Shown here in pieces: positions 48,138 through 56,625 of a DNA stretch of 64,000 nucleotides. The notes under the pieces were generated by a model, which was given only the letters and a program-made list of their open reading frames with translations, was not told the DNA's origin and made no database searches. Positions within the stretch are counted from its first letter, which is position 1; each line of letters starts with the position of its first letter. The stretch lies in NCBI RefSeq assembly GCF_031020795.1, contig NZ_JAVHJP010000006.1:310001-374000 (forward strand), written 5' to 3'. The position numbers and the translations under genes were made by a program. Origin of the DNA: Hydrogenophaga pseudoflava. Lineage in GTDB: Bacteria; Pseudomonadota; Gammaproteobacteria; Burkholderiales; Burkholderiaceae_C.

Positions 48138-50258
48138 TCAGCGGCCGGCCATGTAGCCGTCGAAGCAGTGCCGCAGGCGCCCGATGGCCGGGGTGAGCAG
48201 GGTCAGCAGTTCCAGTGCCCGCTCGGCCCTGATGCTGCGGCCGGCATGTTCCATCTCGTGCAGCAGCTCGGCCACGAAGCGGGCGCCGCTGGCCCGGGCC
48301 GAGGATTTCAGCCGGTGCGCGACACCCGTGAAGGCGGACCAGCGCGCCTGTTCGGCGTGCTCGTGCAGCTCGACCAGGCCGCGGTCCAGCGCGGTCATCA
48401 GCAGGGTCAGCACGGTGCGGTGGTCGTCGGGGTCGTCGCCCAGCATGTCCACCAGCACCTGGGGGTCGTGGTCCGGCAGCACGGCCGCGGCGTCCGACCC
48501 GGCGGGCGGGACGGGCATCCAGCGCTGGAGCGTCTGGCCCAGCTGCTGGATGGACAGCGGTTTGCAGAGGTAGTCGTCCATGCCGGCCTGCTGGCAGCGC
48601 AGGGCCTCACCGCGCAGGGCGTTCGCGGTGAGCGCGATCACCGCGCAACGCGCCGGCGGATCGGCCTGGCGCAGGGCCTGCGTGAGTTCGTAGCCATCCA
48701 GACCGGGCATGTGCAGGTCGGTCAGCACCAAGCTGAAGCGGCCCGCGCGGGCCGTCCATTGCCGCAGGGCCTGGCGGCCGTCCTCGGCCAGCTCCACCGG
48801 CACGCCCAGTTGCTGCAGCTGCCGCTGGATGACCATGCGGTTGACCGCGTTGTCTTCGGCGACCAGCACCGGCTCCAGCTGTTCGGTCCGCCAGACGGGC
48901 AGCGGCTGTCCCTCGGCGCGCACCACATCGGGCGCCGCCGGTGCCGGTGCGTCGCAGAGCCGCAGCGGCAGGCGCACGCAGGCCACGGTGCCCTCGCCGA
49001 GGCGCGAATGCAGGTCGATGTCCCCGCCCATGGCCTCGACCAGCCTGCGGCAGATCGCCAGACCGAGTCCGGTCCCGCCGAAGCGCCGCGTGGTCTGTGC
49101 ATCGGCCTGCTGGAAGGGCACGAACAGCCGGGCCAGCTGATCGGCGGCGATGCCCACCCCGTTGTCTTCCACCTCCAGCAGCAAGGTTTCGTTCCGTTCG
49201 GCGCTCACGCAGATGTTCACCTGGCCCTGACGGCCCTGACCGGAAGAAAACTTGATGGCATTGCCGCCCAGGTTGAACAGGACCTGGCGCAGCCGCAGCG
49301 GGTCACACAGGATGTGGGTGGGCAGCGCGGGCGAGAGCCGGACCTGCAGCTCGGTGCCGTGGGCCTCGGCATTGGCCCGCAGGCTGTCGCAGGCGCCCTG
49401 GACCAGGTCGCGCAGATCGGTCGGGCTGTCGTGCAGGTCCATGTGGCCCGCCTCGATCTTCGCGAAGTCCAGGATGTTGTCGATCAGCCCCAGCAGGATG
49501 TGGGCCGACTCGTGCACGGTGTGGCAGAGCTGGCGCTGGTGGGAGTCGATGGGGGTGCGCTCGAGCAGTTCGAGCATGCCGAGCACGCCGTTCATGGGGG
49601 TGCGGATCTCGTGGCTCATGGTGGCCAGGAAGGCGCTCTTGGCGGCATTGGCCTGTTCGGCCCGCTGGCGGGCCTGCTCCAGCTCCTGCGTGCGCGCCGC
49701 CACGCGCGCCTCCAGCTCGCTGGCGGCGGCTTCGAGCCGGGCGCGCTGGGCCAGGTGTTCGCTGCGTGCGCGCAGCCAGTGGTTGATCACCCCGGCCAGG
49801 TCCTGCAACTGCTGTCGCTGGCCCTCGGTGAGCTGGCGTGGCAGGCTGTCGGTCACGCACAGGGCGCCCAGGCGATGGCCGCCGAGGCCGATCGGCACCC
49901 CGGCGTAGAAGCGGATGCCGGCCGGCCCGAGCACCATTGGATGGCTTGCAAACCGGGGGTCCTGAAGCGCGTCCTGCACCTCCAGCAACCGGTCGGACTG
50001 GATGGTGTGGTGGCAGAAGGCATCGGAGCGCGGCACGTTGGCCGGACCGGCCGTGGCCGCCTGCGTGCGCTGATCGGTAGCGTAGATGAAATTGACCATG
50101 GCGGCCGGCGCGCCGACCACGCCCGCCGCCACCCGCGCCAATCCCTTCAGCGCGGCATCGTCCAGCACCTCGTGCAGCCGGAGCTCTTCCAGTGCCTGCT
50201 GGCGCAGGGCTTCTCTCGCGCCGGACGGCGTCGTGAGTATGGGCTGACGGGCGTTCAC
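48138..50258 (-). CDS. Hybrid sensor histidine kinase: GAF, HisKA, HATPase, receiver, Hpt
   Basis: This is a 706-residue cytoplasmic kinase that starts at GTG. Domains in order: GAF (about residues 25-165), a coiled-coil helix (about 168-208), HisKA with phospho-acceptor H216 in [11 protein letters not shown], HATPase_c (N box near NAIKFSS, G boxes DNGVGIA and [11 protein letters not shown]), a receiver domain (AEDN at its start, [10 protein letters not shown] with the phospho-aspartate) and a C-terminal Hpt domain with H648 ([14 protein letters not shown]). It has no membrane helices, so it senses an internal signal. The start overlaps the stop of the receiver-like gene upstream by 4 bp (GTGA), marking them as a pair. 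The signal and output are unknown. Confidence 0.9.
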   Translation of the reverse strand: MNARQPILTTPSGAREALRQQALEELRLHEVLDDAALKGLARVAAGVVGAPAAMVNFIYATDQRTQAATAGPANVPRSDAFCHHTIQSDRLLEVQDALQDPRFASHPMVLGPAGIRFYAGVPIGLGGHRLGALCVTDSLPRQLTEGQRQQLQDLAGVINHWLRARSEHLAQRARLEAAASELEARVAARTQELEQARQRAEQANAAKSAFLATMSHEIRTPMNGVLGMLELLERTPIDSHQRQLCHTVHESAHILLGLIDNILDFAKIEAGHMDLHDSPTDLRDLVQGACDSLRANAEAHGTELQVRLSPALPTHILCDPLRLRQVLFNLGGNAIKFSSGQGRQGQVNICVSAERNETLLLEVEDNGVGIAADQLARLFVPFQQADAQTTRRFGGTGLGLAICRRLVEAMGGDIDLHSRLGEGTVACVRLPLRLCDAPAPAAPDVVRAEGQPLPVWRTEQLEPVLVAEDNAVNRMVIQRQLQQLGVPVELAEDGRQALRQWTARAGRFSLVLTDLHMPGLDGYELTQALRQADPPARCAVIALTANALRGEALRCQQAGMDDYLCKPLSIQQLGQTLQRWMPVPPAGSDAAAVLPDHDPQVLVDMLGDDPDDHRTVLTLLMTALDRGLVELHEHAEQARWSAFTGVAHRLKSSARASGARFVAELLHEMEHAGRSIRAERALELLTLLTPAIGRLRHCFDGYMAGR

Positions 50259-50689
50259 AAGACCCCCGCCTCTTCGCTCCTGCCGTGCAGACCCGGTGCA
50301 TGCGCCACTGGCTCCCAGTGGCGCAGCAGCATGGGCACCTCGTCCCAGTGCAGGGTGTCGTGGTGCGCCGCACCGCCCACGGGTTGCCCGCGCTCATGGC
50401 AGGTGTAGCAGACGCTGCCTTCGAGGGTGCGGGCCAGATGCCGGCGCAGCAAGGGCGCGCGGTCGCCGTTGAGACGCGCGTCGATGAGCACCAGCTCCGG
50501 GCGCACCTGCTGGGCCAGGTCGATCGCCAGCCGGTCATCGCGCGCCCATTCGACGTGCAGCCGGTGCTGGCGCCCCTTGGCCAGCGCGCGCAGGGTCTGC
50601 ACATGCTCGACATGGCTGGTGACCACCAGCAGGGTGGTCCGGTGGGTGGGGCCGCGGTGCAGCCGCTGGGAGGCGTAAGGCAGGGTCAT
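50255..50689 (-). CDS. Receiver-like protein with a CxxCH motif
   Basis: This is a 144-residue protein with the order of a CheY-like fold: [17 protein letters not shown] at the start, a second strand LHVEWARDD, then [12 protein letters not shown] with D70 at the phospho-acceptor position. The acidic pair normally after the first strand is replaced by TSH, so it may be a pseudo-receiver. From residue 91 the fold departs, with CYTCHE (C94, C97, H98), a CxxCH motif as in c-type haem sites, then several histidines and tryptophans. There is no signal peptide, so true cytochrome c attachment is unlikely. It is coupled to the hybrid kinase by a 4-bp overlap. I do not recognise a named family. Confidence 0.7.
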   Translation of the reverse strand: MTLPYASQRLHRGPTHRTTLLVVTSHVEHVQTLRALAKGRQHRLHVEWARDDRLAIDLAQQVRPELVLIDARLNGDRAPLLRRHLARTLEGSVCYTCHERGQPVGGAAHHDTLHWDEVPMLLRHWEPVAHAPGLHGRSEEAGVL

Positions 50690-50772
50690 GATGGCCCCGA
50701 CTGTGCCGCCAGGGCGCGCGGGCGCCTGCCGGGAAACCTTGACCGGGTGTGTGCGGGATCCCGGTCGAACGC

Positions 50773-51414
50773 TCAGCGCTCCTGCGCGCTGATCAGGCCT
50801 TCGCGGATGGCCAGCCGCACCAGGCCCGTGACATCGTTCACACCCAGCTTGGTCATCAGCCGGCTGCGGTAGGACTCGACCGTCTTGGGCGAGAGGTTCA
50901 GGGCTTCCCCGATGGCTGCACTGGTCTGGCCGCGCACCACCAGCAGCAGCACCTGCTGCTCGCGCACCGACAGGCTGGCCAGGGCTTGCGACTCGGGCGA
51001 CTCGGTGAGCCCCTGCACCGCCAGCTCGGCGGCTTCGGGGCCGAGGTGCCGACGTCCGGCCAGCACCGCGTCGATGGCTTTCAGCACCTCGGCCGCGGGC
51101 GCTCCCTTGAGCACATAGCCGGCGGCCCCCAGCCGCAGCGCCTCGGCCACATGGCGGGGCTGGGCAGACATGGTCAGCACCACCGTGCGCACCGGCAGCT
51201 TGCGCAGCCGGACCTGCTCCAGCAGCTCCAGGCCTGAGCGGTCGCCCAGGTGCAGGTCCAGCAGCATCACGTCCGGCAACAGCCGCTGCAGATCGGCCAG
51301 CGCGGGCGCGGGATGGTCGGCCTCCCCCACGACCCGGTGACCGGCGTCCTCCAGCACGGCGCGCAGGCCGTCGCGCATCAGGGCGTGGTCGTCGACCAGG
51401 TAGATCGTGCTCAT
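50773..51414 (-). CDS. NarL/LuxR-type response regulator
   Basis: This is a 213-residue response regulator. The receiver domain (about residues 1-120) has the acidic pocket in LVDDHALM and phospho-acceptor D53 in LLDLHLGD, with the lysine in VLKGAP. The C-terminal LuxR helix-turn-helix (about 145-207) reads LSVREQQVLLLVVRGQTSAAIGEALNLSPKTVESYRSRL (in parts). Its start overlaps the stop of the upstream sensor kinase gene by 4 bp, so the pair forms a two-component system. Target genes are not evident. Confidence 0.92.
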   Translation of the reverse strand: MSTIYLVDDHALMRDGLRAVLEDAGHRVVGEADHPAPALADLQRLLPDVMLLDLHLGDRSGLELLEQVRLRKLPVRTVVLTMSAQPRHVAEALRLGAAGYVLKGAPAAEVLKAIDAVLAGRRHLGPEAAELAVQGLTESPESQALASLSVREQQVLLLVVRGQTSAAIGEALNLSPKTVESYRSRLMTKLGVNDVTGLVRLAIREGLISAQER

Positions 51415-53513
51415 GGGGTGTCGGTCGGGACGGGGGGCTGGGTGTTGGCGGGCCACTGGAGTGTGACGCACAAACCATGCGGCTGCGCCGGCCCCACCCG
51501 CATGCGCGCGCCGATGGCCAGGGCGCGCTCGCGCATGCCGACCAGGCCCAGGTGGCCGGGTCGCGCACCGGGCCGGTCCTCCGGCATGCCTTCGCCGTCG
51601 TCCTCGATGCTGAGCACCAGATGGTCCGGCGCGCCCTTGAGCACGAGCCGGATCTGGCGGGCGTGGGCATGGCGCACAGCATTGGCGATCGCCTCGCGAG
51701 CGACCATGAAGGCGGCGTGCTCCACATCGGCCGGCCACCGGGTGAGCGCGGCCAGCGGCTCGGTGTCCAGCCGCAACTCGGCGGGCGCCGCTTCGTTGCG
51801 GCGCATCTGCACCTCGTTGTCCAGCGCCGCCGCCAGGCCCAGGTCCTCCAGCAGCGGCGGGCGCAGCTCCACCAGCGCCTGGCGCACCTGTGCGACGGCC
51901 TGGTCGATCAACAGCCCCAGGCGCTGCGCGCGGTCGCGGTGGCGCTGGTCGCTGGCCGCCCCCAGCACCGGCTGCAGGGTGTCGAAGGCCAGGCGCACCG
52001 CGCCCAGGGTCTGGCCAAGCTGGTCGTGCAGCGTCTGCGCCAGCCGCCGTGTGGTGGCCTGCTCCTGCTGCATCAGGCGGTGGGTGAGCTCGGCCAGATC
52101 GTCCTGGTGCTGTGCCGCGGCGGTGGCCGCGTGCACCCGCTCCGTGATGTCGCGCACCAGCACGATCTGGCCCAGCGATTCCCCCTCGGGTGAGCGCAGG
52201 GGCAGCAGGCGCCACTCGCCCCAGCGCTCCAGCCCGGAGCGCGTGACTGTCCGGGCCTCGAAAGCCCGCAGCTGGTCGTCGGCGGACGGCTCCGCGTCGT
52301 CGTGCACACGGCCGGGCAGCAGCTCGTCGATGGGCCGGCCCAGCGCCTCCTCGGGTGACCAGCCGAAGACCGCGGCCGCCTGCTGGTTCCAGAAGCTCAC
52401 CCGCCCCCCGGTGTCCAGCAGGTACACCGGTGTCGGCAGCTGGTCGAGCACCTGGTGAAGGCGCTGGGCGTCCTGCAGCAGGTGCTCCAGCAGCGCCTGC
52501 GATCCCTGGTCGATGTCCCATGCGGGCGCGAGCCGGCGCATTGCATCGGCCACAGCCCGCAGGAAGGCCCCGGGCTCCCCTCCGTCCTGCCGGGGCCGGG
52601 CGGTCGAGACGGCGTCGAAGACCTGCTGGTAGGGCCGCGCCAGACGGCGCGAGATCCACACCCCCAGACCACCGATCAGCAACGCGGCGGGCAGGCCCCA
52701 TCCCAGCAGGCCGCTTTCAAGCTGGGTGGCCGGTTGCACGGCGGCTTGCAGCGGCTGGTGGGCGAGCGCGCGCCAGGGCACCTTCACATCGGAATCCACG
52801 CCCGCCAGAGCGGTGAGCCCTTCGACCGCCTGCAGCCCCGGGGCCGCGACGGCACCCAGGGCCACGGAGTCCTGGGGCGCCAGCAGCGCCAGCTCCAGGG
52901 AGCGCCGCGCCACCGGGTCGCCGAGCGCGAACTGGCGCAGGGCCTCGAAGTAACGCTGGTCCAGCAGGGCCACCAGCGCGCCGGCGGGCGCGTTCTGCGC
53001 TGTGCGCAACGGGACCACCAGCACCCCGAGGGCCGACGCCGTGGGCAGCGACGCCCAGGACGGCAGCACCCCCACGGTCAACAGTTCGGCGGAGCCGGCC
53101 TGCGCCCGCGCGGGGTCCAGCAGCACTTGTCCGGTGCGGGCCGGCTCGGCAGGCGACGACACCAGCAGCCGGCCCTGGGGATCCACCCACCCGATCCAGA
53201 CATAGGCGGTGGACTGCCCCCGCAGATGGTCCAGTTCATCGCTGCTGCCGGTCGGCTGGGACGGGTTGCCCTGTTGCAGCAGGCGTCCGGTGAGCTGCAG
53301 CTCCGACACGCGGCGGGACACGGTGCGGGACACCAGTTCGGCAAAGACCCTGGAGACCTGCGCCACGCGGTAGCCGGCCCGCTGCTCCAGTTCGTGCTCG
53401 ATGATGAGGTGGTTGGCCACCAGCACCAGCGCCAGCAACACCACGGTGGCCAGACCAGGCAGCAGCGGCAGGGCCACCCGGGGGCCGATGCGGTGGAGTC
53501 GGTGTGTGGACAT
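51411..53513 (-). CDS. Membrane sensor histidine kinase of the NarX/DegS type with a PAS domain
   Basis: This is a 700-residue kinase. It has a membrane helix at about residues 13-34, a periplasmic sensing region to about 275, a second helix (LLGWGLPAALLIGGLGVWI, about 268-286), a PAS domain (about 355-475, with VYLLDTGGRVSFWNQQAAAVFGW), then HisKA_3 with its acceptor histidine in TLHDQLGQTLGAVRL and an HATPase domain (NAVRHAHA, IEDDGEGMPE). It shares a 4-bp overlap with its response regulator. The extracytoplasmic part resembles cache-type sensors but its ligand is unknown. The 173 bases before its start hold its promoter region; I see no clear motif. Confidence 0.9.
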   Translation of the reverse strand: MSTHRLHRIGPRVALPLLPGLATVVLLALVLVANHLIIEHELEQRAGYRVAQVSRVFAELVSRTVSRRVSELQLTGRLLQQGNPSQPTGSSDELDHLRGQSTAYVWIGWVDPQGRLLVSSPAEPARTGQVLLDPARAQAGSAELLTVGVLPSWASLPTASALGVLVVPLRTAQNAPAGALVALLDQRYFEALRQFALGDPVARRSLELALLAPQDSVALGAVAAPGLQAVEGLTALAGVDSDVKVPWRALAHQPLQAAVQPATQLESGLLGWGLPAALLIGGLGVWISRRLARPYQQVFDAVSTARPRQDGGEPGAFLRAVADAMRRLAPAWDIDQGSQALLEHLLQDAQRLHQVLDQLPTPVYLLDTGGRVSFWNQQAAAVFGWSPEEALGRPIDELLPGRVHDDAEPSADDQLRAFEARTVTRSGLERWGEWRLLPLRSPEGESLGQIVLVRDITERVHAATAAAQHQDDLAELTHRLMQQEQATTRRLAQTLHDQLGQTLGAVRLAFDTLQPVLGAASDQRHRDRAQRLGLLIDQAVAQVRQALVELRPPLLEDLGLAAALDNEVQMRRNEAAPAELRLDTEPLAALTRWPADVEHAAFMVAREAIANAVRHAHARQIRLVLKGAPDHLVLSIEDDGEGMPEDRPGARPGHLGLVGMRERALAIGARMRVGPAQPHGLCVTLQWPANTQPPVPTDTP

Positions 53514-53686
53514 GCGCGCATTGTGGCGGCCGGCCGGGTGGTTTCGGAAACCGGGCCCGGCTTGTCCCCACGCGCCCTGAAAAAGCCTGTGGATATCTGG
53601 TGAACGGATGCGCCGAACCCGCGCCCCTGCTGGCCTTGCGAGGAGTTGCTCAAAAAACTGGCAGGCGGTTTTCTTTCTTTGGGGGC

Positions 53687-54040
53687 TCAGGGAGGCTCAC
53701 CCGGTGCGTCGTGGGTGGGAAAGGGCCACGGGCCTTCGGAGGGCCCGGTCGCGCGCGTGTCGCGCGCGCTGGCCGCGAAATGAGGCTGCGACGCTTCCAG
53801 AAACGCATGGTGCAGCTGTGCCAGTTCGCGCGCGCATTCCTGGGCCTGTTCCCGCGCCGCCGGGTCGCCGCCGCGCATGCGGCGCACCGCCTGCTCGAAC
53901 GTCACCGTGGCGGCCTTCCACCGGTCGTACGCCGCTTCGAACTCCTTCAATGAAGGGGTCGCGCCTTCCACGAGCGCGCCACCTCCGGCAGGGCCGTGGC
54001 CGGCCGACGGGTCTGTAGGGGGAATGTGAGTCTGGTTCAT
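53687..54040 (-). CDS. Small hypothetical protein, helical
   Basis: This is a 117-residue protein of unknown function. It has a proline- and glycine-rich N-terminal 30 residues, a predicted helical core (EFEAAYDRWKAATVTFEQAVRRM and EQAQECARELAQLHHAFLEA, about residues 34-84) and a polar C-terminus ending in PGEPP. There is no signal peptide, membrane helix or metal motif. The start at 54040 is chosen because the chain begins MNQTHIPP and composition upstream changes. It lies 31 bp downstream of the DUF2231 remnant, and may share its transcript. No family is recognised. Confidence 0.55.
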   Translation of the reverse strand: MNQTHIPPTDPSAGHGPAGGGALVEGATPSLKEFEAAYDRWKAATVTFEQAVRRMRGGDPAAREQAQECARELAQLHHAFLEASQPHFAASARDTRATGPSEGPWPFPTHDAPGEPP

Positions 54041-54071
54041 GGACACAGCCGGCAAGGCGCGTTCCTGAACC

Positions 54072-54509
54072 TCACGACCGGCCGACGCTGCGCGGGGCGT
54101 CCAGGCCGGCGTCTTCGTCCACGCCGACGCCCAGGCGGCACACCAGTTCACCGCCGAGCCATGCGGTGACCAGCGCGCCAGCCACGGCCAGCCAGGCACA
54201 GACCAGGGAGTTGAGCGGGGGCACCGACCGGGGCTCGCGCAGCAGCCAGGCTGCGAGAAACAGCAGCGAAACAATGGTGTTGCCGCCGCCATGCAGCGCG
54301 CCGATGCGGCGCGCGCGGGTGCCGCGCGGGATGGCGGTCCAGTCCATGAAGCCGAACGGAGCGGCGACCGCCGCACCGGGCAGACCACCGGTCAGCACCC
54401 AGTAGGGCGCCGTGAAAAGGACCGCGCGTGCGCTGTTCAGGAATGCCACTTGCCGCTCCACGGAGGTGTTGGGGCACCACCGAGCGCAAACACAGTGAAA
54501 AGATTCCAT
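54072..54509 (-). pseudogene. DUF2231-type membrane protein missing its N-terminal part
   Basis: From about residue 33 to 145 this reads as a good DUF2231 protein: GGLPGAAVAAPFGFMDWTAIPRGTRARRIGALHG (in parts), SLLFLAAWLLR, then AWLGGELVCRLGVGVDEDAGLDAPRS, matching the end of the family. The family normally begins with HPIHPMLxxFPxGL and a first membrane helix. Here that part is replaced by about 30 residues with no match (MESFHCVCARWC and following). The assumed start overlaps the first 15 bp of the divergent lipoprotein gene. The most likely reading is a gene shortened by deletion; a short functional variant starting at an internal GTG is possible. Confidence 0.5.
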
Positions 54510-55265
54510 CCTTCCCTCCTGGTCCTGTTCCTCGCGGCCTGCGGCGGCAAGAACAGCGGCTCCAACGTGACCGCCCCCGGCGCGCCGGCGTCGCCGAAAA
54601 CCGGGCTGCTGGAACAAGGCGCCAACCTGCTGCAGAACAAGCCGCCCATCGAAGCCCTGAACACCTACCTGGATGGCTTTCACTTCTACAACGGCCACAT
54701 GAAGGCGCAGATGGAGGCGCACCACTACTGCTCGGTGGTCAACGAAGACGTGACGCAGTGCGTGATCTACGACGGCAACGTCCGGGAGGCCAAGATCATG
54801 GGCGTCGAATACATCGTGAGCGCAAGGCTCTTCAGGACGCTGCCGCCACAGGAGAAGGCGCTGTGGCACAGCCATGTGCACGAGGTCGCCTCGGGCCAGC
54901 TCATTGCGCCAGGGATTCCCCAACTGGCCGAAAAGGAGCTGATGAAGAAGCTCATCGGCACCTACGGCAAAACCTGGCACACCTGGCACACCGACCAGCA
55001 AAAAGGGCTGCCACTCGGGGTTCCCCGGCTGATGATGGGTTTCACCGCGGACGGCCAGGCCGACCCGGCGATGGTGGCCGAACGGGACCGGCGGTTCAAC
55101 GTGTCGAGCGCAGAGAAGAGAAAAGACCGCGCGGACATCCCGGCGCCGCCCATCGATCCCGGGGCGGACGCCTGGGCGGAGGGTCGGGTGGTGCAGATCC
55201 CGGACCCCGCCCCGGCATCCGATGGGGGGACGGTGGACGGCTCCCCGGGCGGCCATGCGAAATGA
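54495..55265 (+). CDS. DUF1264 (OBAP-like) lipoprotein
   Basis: This is a 256-residue protein that starts at GTG. The N-terminus is a lipoprotein signal: KR, a hydrophobic stretch and the lipobox LAAC with C16. The mature chain matches the DUF1264 oil-body-associated-protein family: HHYCSVVNEDVTQCVIYDG, MGVEYIVSARLFRTLP, ALWHSHVHEVASGQL and TYGKTWHTWHTD. A 50-residue low-complexity tail follows. The bacterial role is unknown. No other in-frame start codon is available near GTG 54495, and no ribosome-binding site is close, so expression may be low. It ends just inside the next gene, an NADH dehydrogenase. Confidence 0.8.
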   Translation: MKRFHPSLLVLFLAACGGKNSGSNVTAPGAPASPKTGLLEQGANLLQNKPPIEALNTYLDGFHFYNGHMKAQMEAHHYCSVVNEDVTQCVIYDGNVREAKIMGVEYIVSARLFRTLPPQEKALWHSHVHEVASGQLIAPGIPQLAEKELMKKLIGTYGKTWHTWHTDQQKGLPLGVPRLMMGFTADGQADPAMVAERDRRFNVSSAEKRKDRADIPAPPIDPGADAWAEGRVVQIPDPAPASDGGTVDGSPGGHAK

Positions 55266-56580
55266 ACGTCCCTTTGCCCGGCCACCCCACGGCACGGTGA
55301 TCGTCGGCGGCGGCGCCGGCGGCCTGGAACTGGCGTGCGCGCTCGGCCGCCGTCTGGGCGCGGAGCAGGTCACTCTGGTGGACCAGCAACTGTTCCACAT
55401 CTGGAAGCCTTCGCTGCACGAGGTGGCGGCCGGCACGCTCGACATCCACCAGGAAGGCCTGTCGTATGAAATGCTGGCGCACGACAACGGCTTCGACTTC
55501 TGCCTCGGCGCCATGACCGGCCTCGACGTGCCGGGCAAGGTGCTGCAGGTGGGGCCCGTGCGCGACGAGCGCGGCGAGGAGCTGCTGCCCGCGCGCGAGC
55601 TGGTGTTCGACCAGCTGGTCATTGCCGTGGGCAGCACGGCGAACCACTACGGCGTGCCCGGCGCAGCGGATTTCACGCTCGCCCTGAACCGCCCGGCCGA
55701 TGCCGAGCGCTTCCGGCGCGACATGCTCAGGCTGCTCACGGCGGCCGACCTGCGCAGGAGCGTGGGCGAGGCGGGGCAGGTCCGCATCGTGATCATCGGC
55801 GGCGGCGCCACCGGCGTGGAGCTGGCGGCCGAGCTGCGCGAAGCCAGCGTGGTGCATTCGCGCTACGGCTTCCGCCGGCTCGACCCGCAGCGGGATGTGC
55901 AGATCACACTGCTCGAAGGTGCCGGGCGCATCCTCGCGCCCCTGCCCGAGAAGGTGTCGGCCGCCGCGGCGCGGCTGCTCGGGGAACGCCACGTGAGGGT
56001 CGAAGTCGGCTGCCGGGTGGCGCGCGTCACGCCGCAGCAGGTCGAAGACGCGGCCGGCCGGGTGTTCGCCGCCGACCTGGTCGTGTGGGCCGCCGGCATC
56101 CAGGCGCCCGCCGTGCTGGCCACGCTGGGCCTGCCCACCAGCCGCGCGGGGCAGTTGCAGGTGAGCGACCGCCTGCTGGTGCAGGGCCAGACCGATGTGT
56201 ACGCGCTGGGCGATTGCGCCGCCTGCCCGATGGCCGACGGCGGCTGGGTGCCGCCGCGTGCCCAGGCCGCGCACCAGCAGGCCCGTTATCTGCTCGCCGC
56301 CCTCACCCGCCGGGCCCGCGGACGGCCGGCACCGGACCGCCCCTTCGTCTACCGGGACCACGGCTCGCTGGTGTCTCTGGGCACGCGCTCATCGGTCGGC
56401 AACCTCATGGGCAACCTGTTCCGCTCCACCTGGTTCGTGCAAGGCACGCTGGCCCGCACCATGTACATGGGCCTGCACCTGATGCACCACCTGGCCGTGC
56501 TGGGTGCACTGCGCACCGCGGTGCTGGCGCTGGCGCGATTTCTGGTGAAGCGGGCCACACCGCTCGTGAAGCTGCATTGA
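55255..56580 (+). CDS. Type II NADH:quinone oxidoreductase (NDH-2 family)
   Basis: This is a 441-residue flavoprotein with two dinucleotide folds: VIVGGGAGGLELA near the N-terminus for FAD and VIIGGGATGVELAAEL near residue 180 for NADH. The flavin-binding YALGDCAACP lies near residue 320. The C-terminal 60 residues (GNLFRSTWFVQGTLARTMYMGLHLMHH, in parts) form the amphipathic membrane anchor usual in NDH-2. It passes electrons from NADH to quinone without pumping protons. The ATG at 55255 overlaps the lipoprotein gene; an in-frame ATG at 55222 is an alternative. Neither has a strong ribosome-binding site. Confidence 0.88.
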   Translation: MRNERPFARPPHGTVIVGGGAGGLELACALGRRLGAEQVTLVDQQLFHIWKPSLHEVAAGTLDIHQEGLSYEMLAHDNGFDFCLGAMTGLDVPGKVLQVGPVRDERGEELLPARELVFDQLVIAVGSTANHYGVPGAADFTLALNRPADAERFRRDMLRLLTAADLRRSVGEAGQVRIVIIGGGATGVELAAELREASVVHSRYGFRRLDPQRDVQITLLEGAGRILAPLPEKVSAAAARLLGERHVRVEVGCRVARVTPQQVEDAAGRVFAADLVVWAAGIQAPAVLATLGLPTSRAGQLQVSDRLLVQGQTDVYALGDCAACPMADGGWVPPRAQAAHQQARYLLAALTRRARGRPAPDRPFVYRDHGSLVSLGTRSSVGNLMGNLFRSTWFVQGTLARTMYMGLHLMHHLAVLGALRTAVLALARFLVKRATPLVKLH

Positions 56581-56625
56581 GAGGCGGGTGGCAGCACCTT
56601 CTGCCACCGGCCGCAACCGCCCGGC

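Noticed and set aside
50370..50420. CxxCH in the receiver-like protein as a true c-type cytochrome site
   Set aside because: No signal peptide or membrane anchor is present, and cytochrome c maturation occurs outside the cytoplasm. Kept only as a possible thiol or metal site.
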